Of a DNA stretch of 64,000 nucleotides, positions 11,501 through 23,953 are shown in pieces. Where the stretch lies: assembly GCF_018446385.1 (NCBI RefSeq), contig NC_056001.1, positions 11,960,672 through 12,024,671 of the forward strand, read 5' to 3'. Numbering within the stretch: the first letter of the stretch is position 1; each line of letters begins with the position of its first letter. Position numbers and translations under genes: made by a program. The notes beneath the pieces were generated by a model, which saw only the letters and a program-made list of their open reading frames with translations, searched no databases and had not been told where the DNA came from. This DNA is from Zingiber officinale. Taxonomy: Eukaryota; Streptophyta; Magnoliopsida; Zingiberales; Zingiberaceae.

Positions 11501-12753
11501 ATTTTCTCCTATAATTTTTAGGTTTTCAGTCTAGAGATTAAGGAGTCTAAATCTTCTTGAGTTTTAATTAGATTTAATAAGTAAGTGAGATTTACAAAAT
11601 CCTGAGGAACATTATTGTCTTGGTCTAAAAATTCCTATGAAAAAAATCCTTAGGACTATTATAGCCAAGTAAACTTAGTTTTCCTGCTGACTAGGGCCTT
11701 GTTTACAAGATCCTTTATTTTTACAAGAACAGTTTGAGGTAGTTGGATTTTGCGTTATTGTTGGTGGAGGGAGGGGCATAATCTTTAGTGAGTAATAATG
11801 TCCTATTAGGAGCCAATAAGAAGTTGAGTTTTAAGATTAAGTAGATATTTTTATGAGGCAATGGTTTGATCCATAATTGACAAAGTAATAGTGCTTTAGA
11901 TTGAGCTTCCAAACTTTGTGATTTATTTGATTCAATGAATTTGGATAAGGCGTATTTTGTTTGGTAGGACTATCTAATTTTAAAATTCATCTTAAGGATC
12001 CCTAAGTTTCCTTCAAATAGTCAAGATTCCTTAGTGCTTCAGCTAAAATCTTATTGTTCTGTATCAAATTCTTAGTTAAAGTATCTAAGTGTTGGAAAAT
12101 ATTTCATTGTTATGATTCTAATGAACTTCCTAAACTTATAAGTAAGTCTGTGATGGATTTAAGTGTGAATTGTCTGTGTGCAGACAATGAGTATAAGATT
12201 TAAATCTAATATAACAATTGTGTTTGTTGTAGTCTAAAGTGATAATTGTCCTTGGTTGTAAAGCTAGGTCTAGATAGTCAAGTTTTCAAATTTTTAGAGG
12301 AGCGTTAGAAAACATATACTAACTGTCCCAAAGCTCGTAAAGGCTCTAATACCAAAACTTAAAAGAACTCTAATGAAGTTGTTAGGGTACTAATTTTTAG
12401 CTTTTTTAAGGGTACTACTATTCAAAACAAGTCACTTTTTTTTTAATGATTTTAGGGATGCGAATAAGTCTAGACACTTAGGAAGGATACTCCTGTCAGA
12501 TTTGCTTCTCACCATTGAGCTTCATCTATTAGGGAGCAACAAGATCCACATGTCTTATTTTTCATACTCTACCCTGGCTTCTTCAAGTTTTACTATGAGC
12601 TCGAATAGCTCTTACTGCTCTTATTTAGTTAGCACAGGGGTATCTTCAAGAGCAATCGAAACTCATAATAAGATCTGAAGAAGTCGAGGTAGAGTCTGTA
12701 AAACTAGACATATGGTTCTTGTTGCACCCTAATAGGTGAAGCTCATTGGTGAG
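11501..12753. other. Degenerate retroelement DNA with inverted duplication
   Basis: 12345-12360 contains GGCTCTAATACCA, which on the minus strand is TGGTATTAGAGCC, a PBS-like word. The sequence that follows (12365-12640) is a copy of the repeat at 5315-5660. 12640-12753 is an inverted partial copy of 12504-12615. A reverse-strand frame at 11721-11912 has no recognisable product. This is probably an old LTR element of an unnamed family. Confidence 0.4.
12749..12753. repeat. Target site duplication GTGAG (left)
   Basis: GTGAG precedes the left LTR. The same five bases follow the right LTR at 22077-22081, proving the limits of the element. Confidence 0.9.
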
Positions 12754-15150
12754 TGTTGGTTGCTACTCGGAAAACCTAGAGGTTCCACTGTACAAAAATT
12801 TTGTACAAAGGTCTGAACCTTTTCCTAGCTACCATGTGTTCTTTTAAATTAAATTTTGGATCGCCTGCGGAACTTAACACGTTTGATCCAAAACTTAATC
12901 TATTTGTTCTTTTAGGTTTTGACTTGGATCTCCTGCGGAACTTAACACGTTCGACCCAAGTCTCCTTAAGTTATTAATTCCATTAAATATTAATTTCCAT
13001 AAAAGGTTCCCAGTACTGACGTGGCGAGGCACATGACCTTCTTGGATATGGGAGCAACCACCACCGACTAGACAAAACCTTTAATAGAAAGCTAATATTT
13101 AATTTCCTAAAATAACTTTAGGTTAACCAAAGAGAACAATCAAATCACAAGGAAAAGAAAGAAACAAAAGAACACAACTTCGAAAAACATATTGAAATAA
13201 TAGAACGTAAGCCTCTTGTATTTGGTATTATTTCCATAAATAACTAGCATGATGCGGAAATAGAAATTACTAGTTATACCTTGTAGAAAAAACCTCTTGA
13301 TCTTCTACCGTATTCCTCTTCTAACCTCGGACGTTGTGTGGGCAACGATCTTCCAAGATGAGAAACCACCAACCACCTTCTTCTCCTCCAAGCAAGGTTC
13401 GGCCACAAAAGAAAAGCTTCACCAAGGAGAAAAACCAAAATACTAACCAAGCTCCAAGAGATGCTAGCTTTCTCTCCTTCTTCTTCTTCTTCTCCGAGTA
13501 GTATCCGGCCACCACAAGAACTCCAAGGGAGAGGGAGAGGTTCGGCCACCACAAGAGGAAGAGAAGGAGATGATGGCCGGCCACACCAAGGAACAAAAGA
13601 GGGAGAGGAATAGATGTTGTATTGTGTGAAGGCACCCTCACCCCTTCTTTTATATTCCTTGGCCTAGGTAAATTAGGAAATTTAATTACAATAAATTTTC
13701 CTTAATTTCCTTGACATGATTTAATTGAGAAAAATAAAATAATATTTCCCCAATTAAACAATGATGGCCGGCCAAATCAATAGGAAGCAAATTGGACAAG
13801 TTTCAATCAACAATTAAAACTTTCCTTATTTGTTTCCGGAAATTTTAAAAAATAAAATTTCTCTTTAAAATCTCTTCATGGTTAATAAAAGAAATATCTA
13901 TAATTTTAATTTTATTAACATGTGAATAATTTTAAAGAGAAAATAAAACATCTCTCCAATCTACAAATAAGGAAAGAGATCTAATCTCTTTCTTTAATCT
14001 TTGTAAATCTTTTACAAGAGAGATATTTTAATTTTAATTCTCTTTTAAATTAAATCTTCCACATAATAATAAACATTAAAATTAAATTTTCTTTTAATTA
14101 ATTATGGCCGGCCCTACTAGCTTGGGTTCAAGCTAGGGCCGCCACCTAAGCTTAGGCCGGCCCTAGCTTGGTTCCTAAGCTAGCTTGGCCGACCCCTTTA
14201 GGTGGGTATAGAAGGTGGGTATATGTGGGTATAGTACTCTATAAATAAGAGGCTACGATAGGGACCGAGAGGAGGAATTGGTTTTGGTCTCCGATAAAAT
14301 TAAGCATCCCATGCCGCGAACACACAACTTAATTTTATCAATGATAATTCATTCCACTAGAGAACTATCATTGAACTACCGCACCAATCCCAAATTACAT
14401 TTTGGGCTCCTTCTTATTATGAGTGTGTTAGTCTCCCTGTGTTTAAGATATCGAATGTCCACTAATTAAGTGAGTTACTGACAACTCATTTAATTAATAT
14501 CTAAATCCAAGAGTAGTACCACTCAATCTTATTATCATGTCGGACTAAGTCCACCTGCAGGGTTTAACATGACAATCTTTATGAGCTCCTCTTGAGGACA
14601 TTATCAACCTAGTATCACTAGGACACAGTTTCCTTCTATAATCAACAACACACACTATGAGTGATACCATTTCCCAATTTATCGGGTTTATTGATTCATC
14701 GAACTAAATCTCACCCATTGATAAATTAAAGAAATAAATATCAAACATATGTGCTTGTTATTATATTAGGATTAAGAGCACACACTTCCATAATAACTGA
14801 GGTCTTTGTTCCTTTATAAAGTCAGTATAAAAGAAACGACCTCTAATGGTCCTACTCAATACACTCTAAGTGTACTAGTGTAATTATATAGTTAAGATAA
14901 ACTAATACCTAATTACACTACGACCTTCCAATGGTTTGTTCCTTTCCATTATGGTCGTGAGCTACTGTTTATAATTTATAAGGTACTGATAACATGATCC
15001 TCTGTGTGTGACACCACACACCATGTTATCTACAATATAAATTAATTGAACAACTACATTTATCATAAATGTAGACATTTGACCAATGTGATTCTTATTT
15101 CTAGATAAATATTTATACCAAAAGCTAGGCTTTTAGTATACACTCTAACA
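12754..15150 (-). repeat. Left (3') LTR of complete Copia element
   Basis: A 2397-bp LTR with ends TGTTGG and TCTAACA. It contains a perfect inverted word AAAAGC-TAG-GCTTTT near its right end (about 15120-15135), which is conserved in the other family A copies except the one at 475. Confidence 0.9.
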
Positions 15151-15160
15151 ATCTCCCACT
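15151..15160 (-). other. Polypurine tract
   Basis: On the minus strand AGTGGGAGAT lies directly before the LTR start TGTTAGAG, the usual Copia PPT form and place. Confidence 0.8.
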
Positions 15161-15584
15161 TATACTAAAAGACTAAGCTGCCATATCTGCTGCCATTCAT
15201 CTGATTCCCAACCCTTCAACATGTCCATCAAAAGCTCTCGCCTTAAGGACCTTAGTGAAAAGATCTATAGGTCATCATCTGATGCATTCTAGGCAGCAAC
15301 AACTTCTCCTCGTTTATACGATTTCTCGTATTGGGTGGTACTTGCGCTCTATTGTGTTTACTTGCCTTTATAGACTTATGATTTCTTCGAGTTTGCTACT
15401 GCACTAATATTATTACAATAAATTGTAATAATCTTTGGACAAACCAGAAATCATATCTAAGTCTATCTTGAGGTTATTGAGTCATTCAGCTTTTATGGCT
15501 ACCTCAGAGGCTTGCCATATACTAAACTTCTATGGTGGAGTCCACAAAAACACCTATGCTTATCACTCTTCCATAGTTATGACT

Positions 15585-16600
15585 TTACCTCCTAAAGTAA
15601 ACACAAAACCCCGATGTTGACTTATTATTGTCCCTATCCGATTGGAAGTCAAAATCCATGCAACCCACAAGGACCAAATTAACTGCCTTGTAAGCTAGCA
15701 TATATTCTCTAGTGCCTCTAAGGTACTTCAATATATGCTTTACTGCAATCCACTGTCCTTGTCCAGGGTTATTTTGATATCTGCTAACTATGCCCTTGGC
15801 AAAACAGATTTCTGATCTCGTGCATAGCATACATTAGGATTCCGACAGTCGAAGCATAAAGAACTGCCTTTATTTCCTTTATCTCCTTTGATGTCTAAAG
15901 TTACTCCATCCTGAAAAGTTAAGAAACTTTTCTTGGAGTTTTGCATGCTTAAAACGAGCAAGGATTTTTCTGATATATGAAGCTTGGGATAAGTAAAATA
16001 TTCTTTTCTTGCGATCACTTATTACTTTGATCTCAAGAATATATACATTCTCCCAAGTCCTTTATATCAAATTATTTGGACAACCATACCCTTACTTCTG
16101 ACAACATTTTGATATTGTTTCCAACTACCAAAAATGTTATCTACGTATAGTACAAGAAATACCACCACGCTTCTATCACACCTTTTGTATACACAAGACT
16201 TATCCGGTTACTAAATCCATAGAATTTGATAAACCGGATGTTCTAAGACCTTGAAGCTTTGCCTCAGTCCATAGACTGATTGAGCTTGCACACAAGATGC
16301 TCTTAGCCCTTTGCAATGAACCCTTCTGGTTGCTTTATATGGATGCTTTCTTCAAGACTTCCATTAAGGCATGCTGTCTTGACATCCACTTGCCAAATAG
16401 ATAAAAGAATCCGGATAGACTTAAGCATGGCCACCAGTGAAAAAGTTTCCTTTTTTCATCAAGCCTTGCTTTGAAAGTTACTACCTTCCTGTCTATCCCT
16501 CTTTCCCTATTATAGACCTTTTTACACCCAACGGCTTTTACACCATTTGGTGATTCTACAAGCTTCCAGATTTTATTAGAATACATATATTCTAATTCTG
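15585..16600 (-). pseudogene. Copia reverse transcriptase / RNase H relic
   Basis: Reverse-strand pol remnant. 16335-16586 begins MYSNKIWKLVESPNGVKAVGC, the entry to Copia RT (usual ...GCKWVYK). The catalytic centre of RT is not readable. 15788-16018 and 15585-15830 carry the RT-RNase H connection (MLCTRSEICFAKGIVSRYQ, then VKHILKYLRGTREYML and SDRDNNKSTSGFCVY). Frames change between segments, and much of RT proper (about 16020-16330) is unreadable. Confidence 0.75.
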
Positions 16601-17140
16601 TTATTCATTACTCTTTGCCAAGATGCTGCATCTTTATCTTGGAGTGCTTCATTATATGACCGGAGATCAAGTTCATGTCCTCCAGGGATCGAGTCCAAAA
16701 ACTCTCCCAAAACATGAACCTATTTAGGTTGCCTAACAACTCTCCCACTACAACAAGGCACTTTCTGTAATTGTGTATCATTTGTGATACGTGTTGCAGT
16801 TTCCTTGTGGTATCTCATCTTGTACAGTTGGTACTAGATTAGACATGTCTTTATTATTTCCTTAAGAACAAATTTTCTTATGGGCACATGGTTTATTACA
16901 TAGTCCTTTTCTAAAAATCGGTCATTGATGCTAACAATGACCTTCTGATTTTTAAGACTATAAACCTACTTTCATTTCACTAGGATAACCCACAAACGAG
17001 TGAATTCCTGTCCAACTTATCATTGTCTCTCTTTTGCATATGTGCTGGACTACCCGAATCCGAATATGCTTCGAAATAGGCTTACGCCTATTCAGCAATT
17101 CTATATGAGTAGAGAGTTCTGACTTTGGAAGGTACTATAT

Positions 17141-17700
17141 TCACTTCCATTTCCAGAGTATATCCTTAAAATGATTTTGGTAATATTCTAAACAACTCAT
17201 CAATCTACTTATTTCCATAAGAGTCCTATACCTTCCTTTTTCTACACCATTCTGTTGGGGTATACCAGGTGCAGTTAGTTGGGATTGAATCCCTACTTCT
17301 GATAAATGACTCCTAAATTCTTCCAAGAGGTATTTGCCACTACGATCTCACCGTAGTGTCTTGATACTTTTACTTTTGACGTTTCTCCACATCAGCCTCG
17401 TACTCTTTGAACTAATCAAAGCACTTAGACTTGCGGCACATCAAGTAAATATATCCGTATCTCAAATAGTTGTCTATAAAATAGACGAAATATTTGAAAC
17501 AACCTCTTGCCTGGATGCTTATAGGATCACACAAAATAGAATGAACCAATTCCAATATATCTTTGACTCCATACCCCTTAGACTTAAAAGCTTCTTGGTT
17601 ATTTTTCCTTCCAAGTAAGACTCGTAGGTTGGAAAGATTTCCACTACTAATGAACCCAAAAAGTTCATCAGCTACCAATGAATCCTACTCAAGTATAACC
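17141..17700 (-). pseudogene. Copia GAG-pre-integrase / integrase relic
   Basis: Reverse-strand segments typical of Copia integrase. 17412-17678 has LGRKNNQEAFKSKGYGVKDILELVHSILCDPISIQARG followed by FVYFIDNYLRYGYIYLM. 17141-17326 has SEVGIQSQLTAPGIPQQNGVEKGRYRTLMEISR, the region around the catalytic glutamate (NGVxE in intact copies, here NGVEK). Frameshifts and stops separate the two. It lies upstream of RT, the Copia order. Confidence 0.8.
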
Positions 17701-18339
17701 TAGCTTTAGATGCCAAAGATATAATTGGTTCATTTCCGAAGGTTGCTTTCTCTTAAAATTAGAAGATGTGTTACTAATTTCCATTTGTTGCATCGTGGGA
17801 GTTATTGGATTATAAATTGTCAACCAATATACCAGAATAGATAATTTCCCTATTTTCTTGATAACAACTTTGTTATCAAAATAGACACAATATCTATAAT
17901 AGTTTAGAAACTGAAATCAGGTTCTTTCTAAACTTGGCACGTAAAGACAATTACTTAAAATCCATATTTTATTCTTATCAAAGGATAAACATCTCCCACT
18001 GCAACAGCTACCACTTTTACAGTAGTGCCCAAGTGGACGGTGATTTACCTTTCATTTAGTTGTCGGGTTTCCTGGAACCCTGCAATGAATTGCAGACATG
18101 ATTAATGGCATCTTGTATCTACACTCCAGGTTCTGGTAGATAACACCACTAGACATGTTTCAACTAATGAATTAAATACACCTAAATTGTTCTTAGTTCT
18201 AAGAAGACGGTCTACCTTAATGTCCAAGTCCTATTTCCAATCATAACAATTGGGACTACTAAGTCTTTTTCTATAGTATGACTACTAGGGATTGTCAAAC
18301 ATCCTAAGAATCACAAAAATATTTGGTCAAGATCAACTC

Positions 18340-18790
18340 CTTAAAATCTCCATGAATTTTATGTATACAAAATCGAAGAGGAGATTTTATTCATTAATTT
18401 TATTATCTCGTCAACTTTACTTTATGACGAATAAAATTAATAGTTGATCTGTCTTTGATCAAATATTTGGTCAAAACTCTTTGAATTTAAAATAAAATAT
18501 TGATTCCTCAAACAATATTATTTAAATTCACCAACACCTCAAACACCGTGAATTTTGCATGCCACGTTAGTGTGGACGTATACAAATTTAACATTTGTAA
18601 AAGGAGGATTTTACCCATTAACTATCTTGTCAACGTATCTTTATGACAAATAAAATTATCTCAAACACCGTTAATTTTGTATGCCACGTTAGTGTGGACG
18701 TATACAAAATCAATCATTTGTAAGAGGGGTTTTAACCCTTTAATTTTATTATCTTGTCAACCTAGTTTTATGACAAATTAATAGTTGGTT
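18340..18790. repeat. Imperfect ~125-bp tandem repeats in Copia leader
   Basis: The words GCCACGTTAGTGTGGACGTA occur at about 18560 and 18684, each followed by TACAAA...CATTTGTAA and TTTTA...ATCTTGTCAAC. A third, more diverged unit starts near 18350. The array lies between the PBS and the coding remnants, in the untranslated leader. Confidence 0.7.
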
Positions 18791-19656
18791 TCATTTGGTC
18801 ACACAAATAATAGTAGCTCCGATGGGAGGATACTATTAGATGTGTCTAAGTGTATACCATTACTTGACACTAAGTCCATTAATAAGATTATGCCCCTTCC
18901 GTTGGGGAAGATCACACGCTCTTAATTAACTTCCTATAGTCATCCAAAATGGAAGTCTGTTCTAGTGATCCACAAACAAGCTCATCCGTTATGGAGGAAG
19001 GCACTCGAGCCAACGCGCAAGCTTGTTTGCATCACTTACAAACCAATAATGGAGACCATGGGATTTATTTAAAAATCCCTCTCCCACTTAGTTATTTATA
19101 AACGAGGAATTTTAACTATGCTAGCCTACTAGTCATGTATACTAACATGCACACACAGCACAATATAAAAGCAATAAATAGAAAATCTAATTTTCAACTA
19201 TTATGGCTTTTATCTCTAGTTGTCCTCCGTGTGTTGTCATCCCAAGCTGCTGCCATATTTGGCCACCGCCACCGGGTGTCGCATCCATCTTGCTCCTAGT
19301 TCCGCTGCGCCTCTGGTCCTTAGAAGGTTCCACGCTTTGCAAGATTCGATCCGCGACATAAATAGAATTTTACATTTTGATCCTATATTCCATAAAAGGA
19401 ATGTACATGTATCTAGATCAAAAATAAAATCCTAATAAAACTAAATACAGCTCCTGCTGTATTTTAATACAATCATGCACACACAGATAAATGCCCTTGA
19501 CATGTCCAAGGGTCCAATCACACACATAATAACTAAAAGCCATAATAGTTGGATCCTGCATCCACAAAGTTAGCACATCCTACTATTAACCTGCCTAAAT
19601 TATGTATGACATGTGCATAATTAAACTAATACCAAATACACAGAGGCAAAACCCTA

Positions 19657-19668
19657 GCTCTGATACCA
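19657..19668 (-). other. Primer binding site (initiator tRNA-Met)
   Basis: Minus-strand TGGTATCAGAGC begins two bases inside the right LTR. This is the standard PBS complementary to the 3' end of plant initiator tRNA-Met and fixes the element's orientation. Confidence 0.9.
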
Positions 19669-19670
19669 AT

Positions 19671-22076
19671 TGTTGGTTGCTACTCGGAAAACCTAGAGGT
19701 TCCACTGTACAAAAATTTTGTACAAAGGTCTGAACCTTTTCCTAGCTACCATGTGTTCTTTTAAATTAAATTTTGGATCGCCTGCGGAACTTAACACGTT
19801 TGATCCAAAACTTAATCTATTTGTTCTTTTAGGTTTTGACTTGGATCTCCTGCGGAACTTAACACGTTCGACCCAAGTCTCCTTAAGTTATTAATTCCAT
19901 TAAATATTAATTTCCATAAAAGGTTCCCAGTACTGACGTGGCGAGGCACATGACCTTCTTGGATATGGGAGCAACCACCACCGACTAGACAAAACCTTTA
20001 ATAGAAAGCTAATATTTAATTTCCTAAAATAACTTTAGGTTAACCAAAGAGAACAATCAAATCACAAGGAAAAGAAAGAAACAAAAGAACACAACTTCGA
20101 AAAACATATTCGAAATAATAGAACGTAAGCCTCTTGTATTTGGTATTATTTCCATAAATAACTAGCATGATGCGGAAATAGAAATTACTAGTTATACCTT
20201 GTAGAAAAACCTCTTGATCTTCTACCGTATTCCTCTTCTAACCTCGGACGTTGTGTGGGCAACGATCTTCCAAGATGAGAAACCACCAACCACCTTCTTC
20301 TCCTCCAAGCAAGGTTCGCCACAAAAGAAAAGCTTCACCAAGGAGAAAACCAAAATACTAACCAAGCTCCAAGAGATGCTAGCTTTCTCTCCTTCTTCTT
20401 CTTCTTCTCCGAGTAGTATCCGCCACCACAAGAACTCCAAGGGAGAGGGAGAGGTTCGCCACCACAAGAGGAAGAGAAGGAGATGATGGCCGGCCACACC
20501 AAGGAACAAAAGAGGGAGAGGAACAATAGATGTTGTGTCTTGTGAAGGCACCCTCACCCCTTCTTTTATATTCCTTGGCCTAGGTAACTTAGGAAATTTA
20601 ATTACAATAAATTTTCCTTAATTTCCTTGACATGATTTAATTGAGAAAAATAAAATAATATTTCCCCAATTAAACAATGATGGTCACAAATCAATAGGAA
20701 GCAAATTGGACAAGTTTCAATCAACAATTAAAACTTTCCTTATTTGTTTCCGGAAATTTTAAAAAATAAAATTTCTCTTTAAAATCTCTTCATGGTTAAT
20801 AAAAAGAAATATCTATAATTTTAATTTTATTAACATGTGAATAATTTTAAAGAGAAAATAAAACATCTCTCCAATCTACAAATAAGGAAAGAGATCTAAT
20901 CTCTTTCTTTAATCTTTTGTAAATCTTTTACAAGAGAGATATTTTAATTTTAATTCTCTTTTAAATTAAATCTTCCACATAATAATAAACATTAAAATTA
21001 AATTTTCTTTTTAATTAATTATGGTCGGCCCTACTAGCTTGGGTTGAAGCTAGGGCCCTTAAACCCAAGCTTAGGCCGGCCCTAGCTTGGTTCCTAAGCT
21101 AGCTTGGCCGACCCCCTTTAGGTGGGTATAGAAGGTGGGTATATGTGGGTATAGTACTCTATAAATAAGAGGCTACGATAGGGACCGAGAGGAGGAATTG
21201 GTTTTGGTCTCCCGATAAAATTAAGCATCCCATGTTCGCCCCGAACACACAACTTAATTTTATCAATGATAATTCATTCCACTAGAGAACTATCATTGAA
21301 CTACCGCACCAATCCCAAATTACATTTTTGGGCTCCTTCTTATTATGAGTGTGTTAGTCTCCCTGTGTTTAAGATATCGAATGTCCACTAATTAAGTGAG
21401 TTACTGACAACTCATTTAATTAATATCTAAATCCAAGAGTAGTACCACTCAATCTTATTATCATGTCGGACTAAGTCCACCTGCAGGGTTTAACATGACA
21501 ATCTTTATGAGCTCCTCTTGAGGACATTATCAACCTAGTATCACTAGGACACAGTTTCCTTCTATAATCAACAACACACACTATGAGTGATACCATTTCC
21601 CAATTTATCGGGTTTATTGATTCATCGAACTAAATCTCACCCATTGATAAATTAAAGAAATAAATATCAAACATATGTGCTTGTTATTATATTAGGATTA
21701 AGAGCACACACTTCCATAATAACTGAGGTCTTTGTTCCTTTATAAAGTCAGTATAAAAGAAACGACCTCTAATGGTCCTACTCAATACACTCTAAGTGTA
21801 CTAGTGTAATTATATAGTTAAGATAAACTAATACCTAATTACACTACGACCTTCCAATGGTTTGTTCCTTTCCATTATGGTCGTGAGCTACTGTTTATAA
21901 TTTATAAGGTACTGATAACATGATCCTCTGTGTGTGACACCACACACCATGTTATCTACAATATAAATTAATTGAACAACTACATTTATCATAAATGTAG
22001 ACATTTGACCAATGTGATTCTTATTTCTAGATAAATATTTATACCAAAAGCTAGGCTTTTAGTATACACTCTAACA
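19671..22076 (-). repeat. Right (5') LTR of complete Copia element
   Basis: A 2406-bp LTR, nearly identical to 12754-15150. Differences are mostly short indels. Three times CGGCCAC in the left copy reads CGCCAC here (near 20316, 20430 and 20458). A GGCCGGCC has become GGTCAC near 20691 and GGCCGG has become GGTCGG near 21023. Confidence 0.9.
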
Positions 22077-22081
22077 GTGAG
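22077..22081. repeat. Target site duplication GTGAG (right)
   Basis: Matches 12749-12753. After it the interrupted repeat resumes (AAGCAAATCTCACAAGGATAT, 22082-22102). Confidence 0.9.
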
Positions 22082-22104
22082 AAGCAAATCTCACAAGGAT
22101 ATTT

Positions 22105-23308
22105 TGTTGGTCCCTTGGTGGCCGGCAAGAGGGGAGATAAATAGCCCTGCATAAGATAAAAGAGATACCCTTCTCGGACAGAATAAGATTGTACAATGAT
22201 AAGAATAAGAAATTTTGGGCTTCCGATTGTTGGAGTCGCATTATGGCTTTGTTGGATCATCTGTTTAGCAGCATGCAGTAAAAAGATTGTGAAGATCAAG
22301 TATGTCTCAACACCTGCTCGAGACTGGCTTAAATAGCAGCTGAAGGTGCCTTCAGTCTCCATGGAAGGCGCCTCCAGCAGGGATACTTATCCCTTCCGCG
22401 TCGGAGTCGATAGCTTCCGTGGCCTGCGTATTTATCCATCTGAAGGCACCTTCAAGCTCTATGAAAGGCGCCTTCCATCTAGCATCTAAGGCGCCTTCAA
22501 GCTCCTTCAAGGAACCTTTTGCCCTACTTCTTGTGCAGCTACAGCCAGGATGCCTGAGACGCCTCCAACAGCCCCGGAGGCGCCTCAGACACTATTCATC
22601 TGAGCTTTTCCTTGTTCAACTCCCTTCCTACAAGACATATTAGTCTACAAATAAAGTATATATTGAAAAACAAAGTTAGCACAATAAAATATGAATAATA
22701 TAAGTATTTGACAGTCACCGAACTCCAGTTTTGACTTTCAGATTTCCTCCGAAAATCCTAGATCGAACCGACGTCTAATGTTCCCTCAACGGGGAACACG
22801 TCTTCACCTACTCTTCTCAGGAGAAATCACTTGTTGCCAGACCGGTCTTCCAGATCGACTAGACTTTTGCTCAATGCTCGAGACTTCAGGTCTTCATGCT
22901 GGACGTCTGCTCCACGACCCATCCAGACTTCTGCCTGGTCCGCGACCACCAGGGTTTTCATCTAGAGTCCCTGACTTTAGGATTTTGCCCGAAGCGCTTG
23001 ACCCGCCAAGACTTTCCGCCTAGAGTTACCAGCCCCTAGGACTTAGGGTTACCTCCCTCTAGGGTTGTTCACCTGCCTAACCGCAACTAGGACTTTCCAT
23101 CACCTAGGGTTACTGCCCCCTAGGACCTAGGGTTACCTCCTCCTAGGGTTTTCCACTTGCCTAGAATCTACTAGGACTTTTGCCTAAGTTAACTTAGAAC
23201 TTTCTTGCAACCTCAATCAACCTTGTTAGATTACTAGAAAACTTAATTTTGGACCCTTTGACATAATCAAAACCCAAGTTCGATCGTTTAGTGCTTCCTG
23301 CACCAACA
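22105..23308 (-). repeat. Family B LTR, solo or truncated
   Basis: About 1204 bp starting TGTTGGTCCC and ending CACCAACA, homologous to 10138-11500 in the same orientation. It contains GGCGCC words (22360-22600), a TTAAAT/TATA-like region near 22332 and the CCTAGGGTTACC repeats (23030-23160). The adjacent 5-mers (TATTT and TAGAC) do not match, so it is not a simple solo LTR; rearrangement or truncation is likely. A short fragment of another LTR copy follows at about 23309-23345. Confidence 0.65.
22340..22600. repeat. GGCGCC palindrome array in family B LTR
   Basis: The words AAGGCGCCTTC, GAAGGCGCCTCC and GGAGGCGCCTC recur at irregular spacing together with near-matches AAGGTGCCTTC and AAGGCACCTTC. 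It occupies the same relative place as the GTCGAC/GATCGATC array of the LTR at 10138. Confidence 0.7.
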
Positions 23309-23344
23309 TAGACAACTGACAATCCCTGAACTCCACAGCAAAAT

Positions 23345-23953
23345 AGGGTAGCTAAAAGAATAAATTTGACTTTTCTTGAAAGGGTTAGGTCTATGATGGC
23401 ACAGACTAATTTGCCTATCTCCTATTGGGGAGATGCATTATTAACTGCGGCGCATATACTTACCAAAGTGTCTTTAAAATTAGTTCCATCTATCTCATAT
23501 GAACGTTGAACAAACAGAAAATCATATTTAAGTAATCTGAGACCCTGGAGGTTAGCTGCTTATGTTCATGATAGTTCTCAAGTATAGAAAACTAAGACCT
23601 AGGGGTAAGCAATATATCTTTATTAGATATCATGAAAACTCCAAAGGTTATGTTTTCATAGGTAAGCAATAAGATGGAACCATCTTCGAAATATATTTGA
23701 GAGATGTGACCTTTCTCGAAACAGAGTTCCCAACCAGAGGTAATGTTGATAAAAATATTCCTTTATTTGAGAAGGATGAGATATTATTAACAAGAGAAGT
23801 GTCAAAAGAGATGTCTAAGTCTAGTCAACCGAATATGAGTGATATGCAAAGTCATGAGTTGACTTCTCAACAGCCCACTTACGAAGAAGTGTTTATAAAA
23901 TCAAATCTAAGAAGAGGTTTGATTTGAGAATGAGGCTTTGATGACACTCCCAA
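23345..23953 (+). pseudogene. Copia integrase C-terminal relic
   Basis: Forward frame with MMAQTNLPISYWGDALLTAAHILTKVSLKLVPS (23393-23490), SNLRPWRLAAYVHDSS (23534-23580), then after frame changes RDVTFLETEFPTRGNVDKNIPLFE from 23700. This is the end of Copia integrase and the linker to RT. Several stops. The frame is cut at 23953 by the solo LTR. Confidence 0.75.

Larger units (their letters stand above)
12754..22076 (-). mobile_element. Complete Copia family A retrotransposon, reverse strand
   Basis: A 9323-bp element with two nearly identical LTRs (12754-15150 and 19671-22076), TG...CA ends, 5-bp duplication GTGAG, a PBS next to the right LTR and a PPT next to the left LTR, so it reads right to left. 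The 4520-bp interior holds integrase, then reverse transcriptase, then RNase-H-type remnants in Copia order, all with stops and frameshifts. LTR similarity implies recent insertion, while the ruined pol means this copy could only have moved with proteins supplied by another element. It interrupts one arm of an inverted repeat. Confidence 0.9.

Noticed and set aside
11501-12640. Possible endogenous pararetrovirus, because of a tRNA-Met PBS-like word and unknown frames
   Set aside because: No capsid, movement, protease or RT motif of that group is readable; LTR-type repeats nearby favour an old LTR element.
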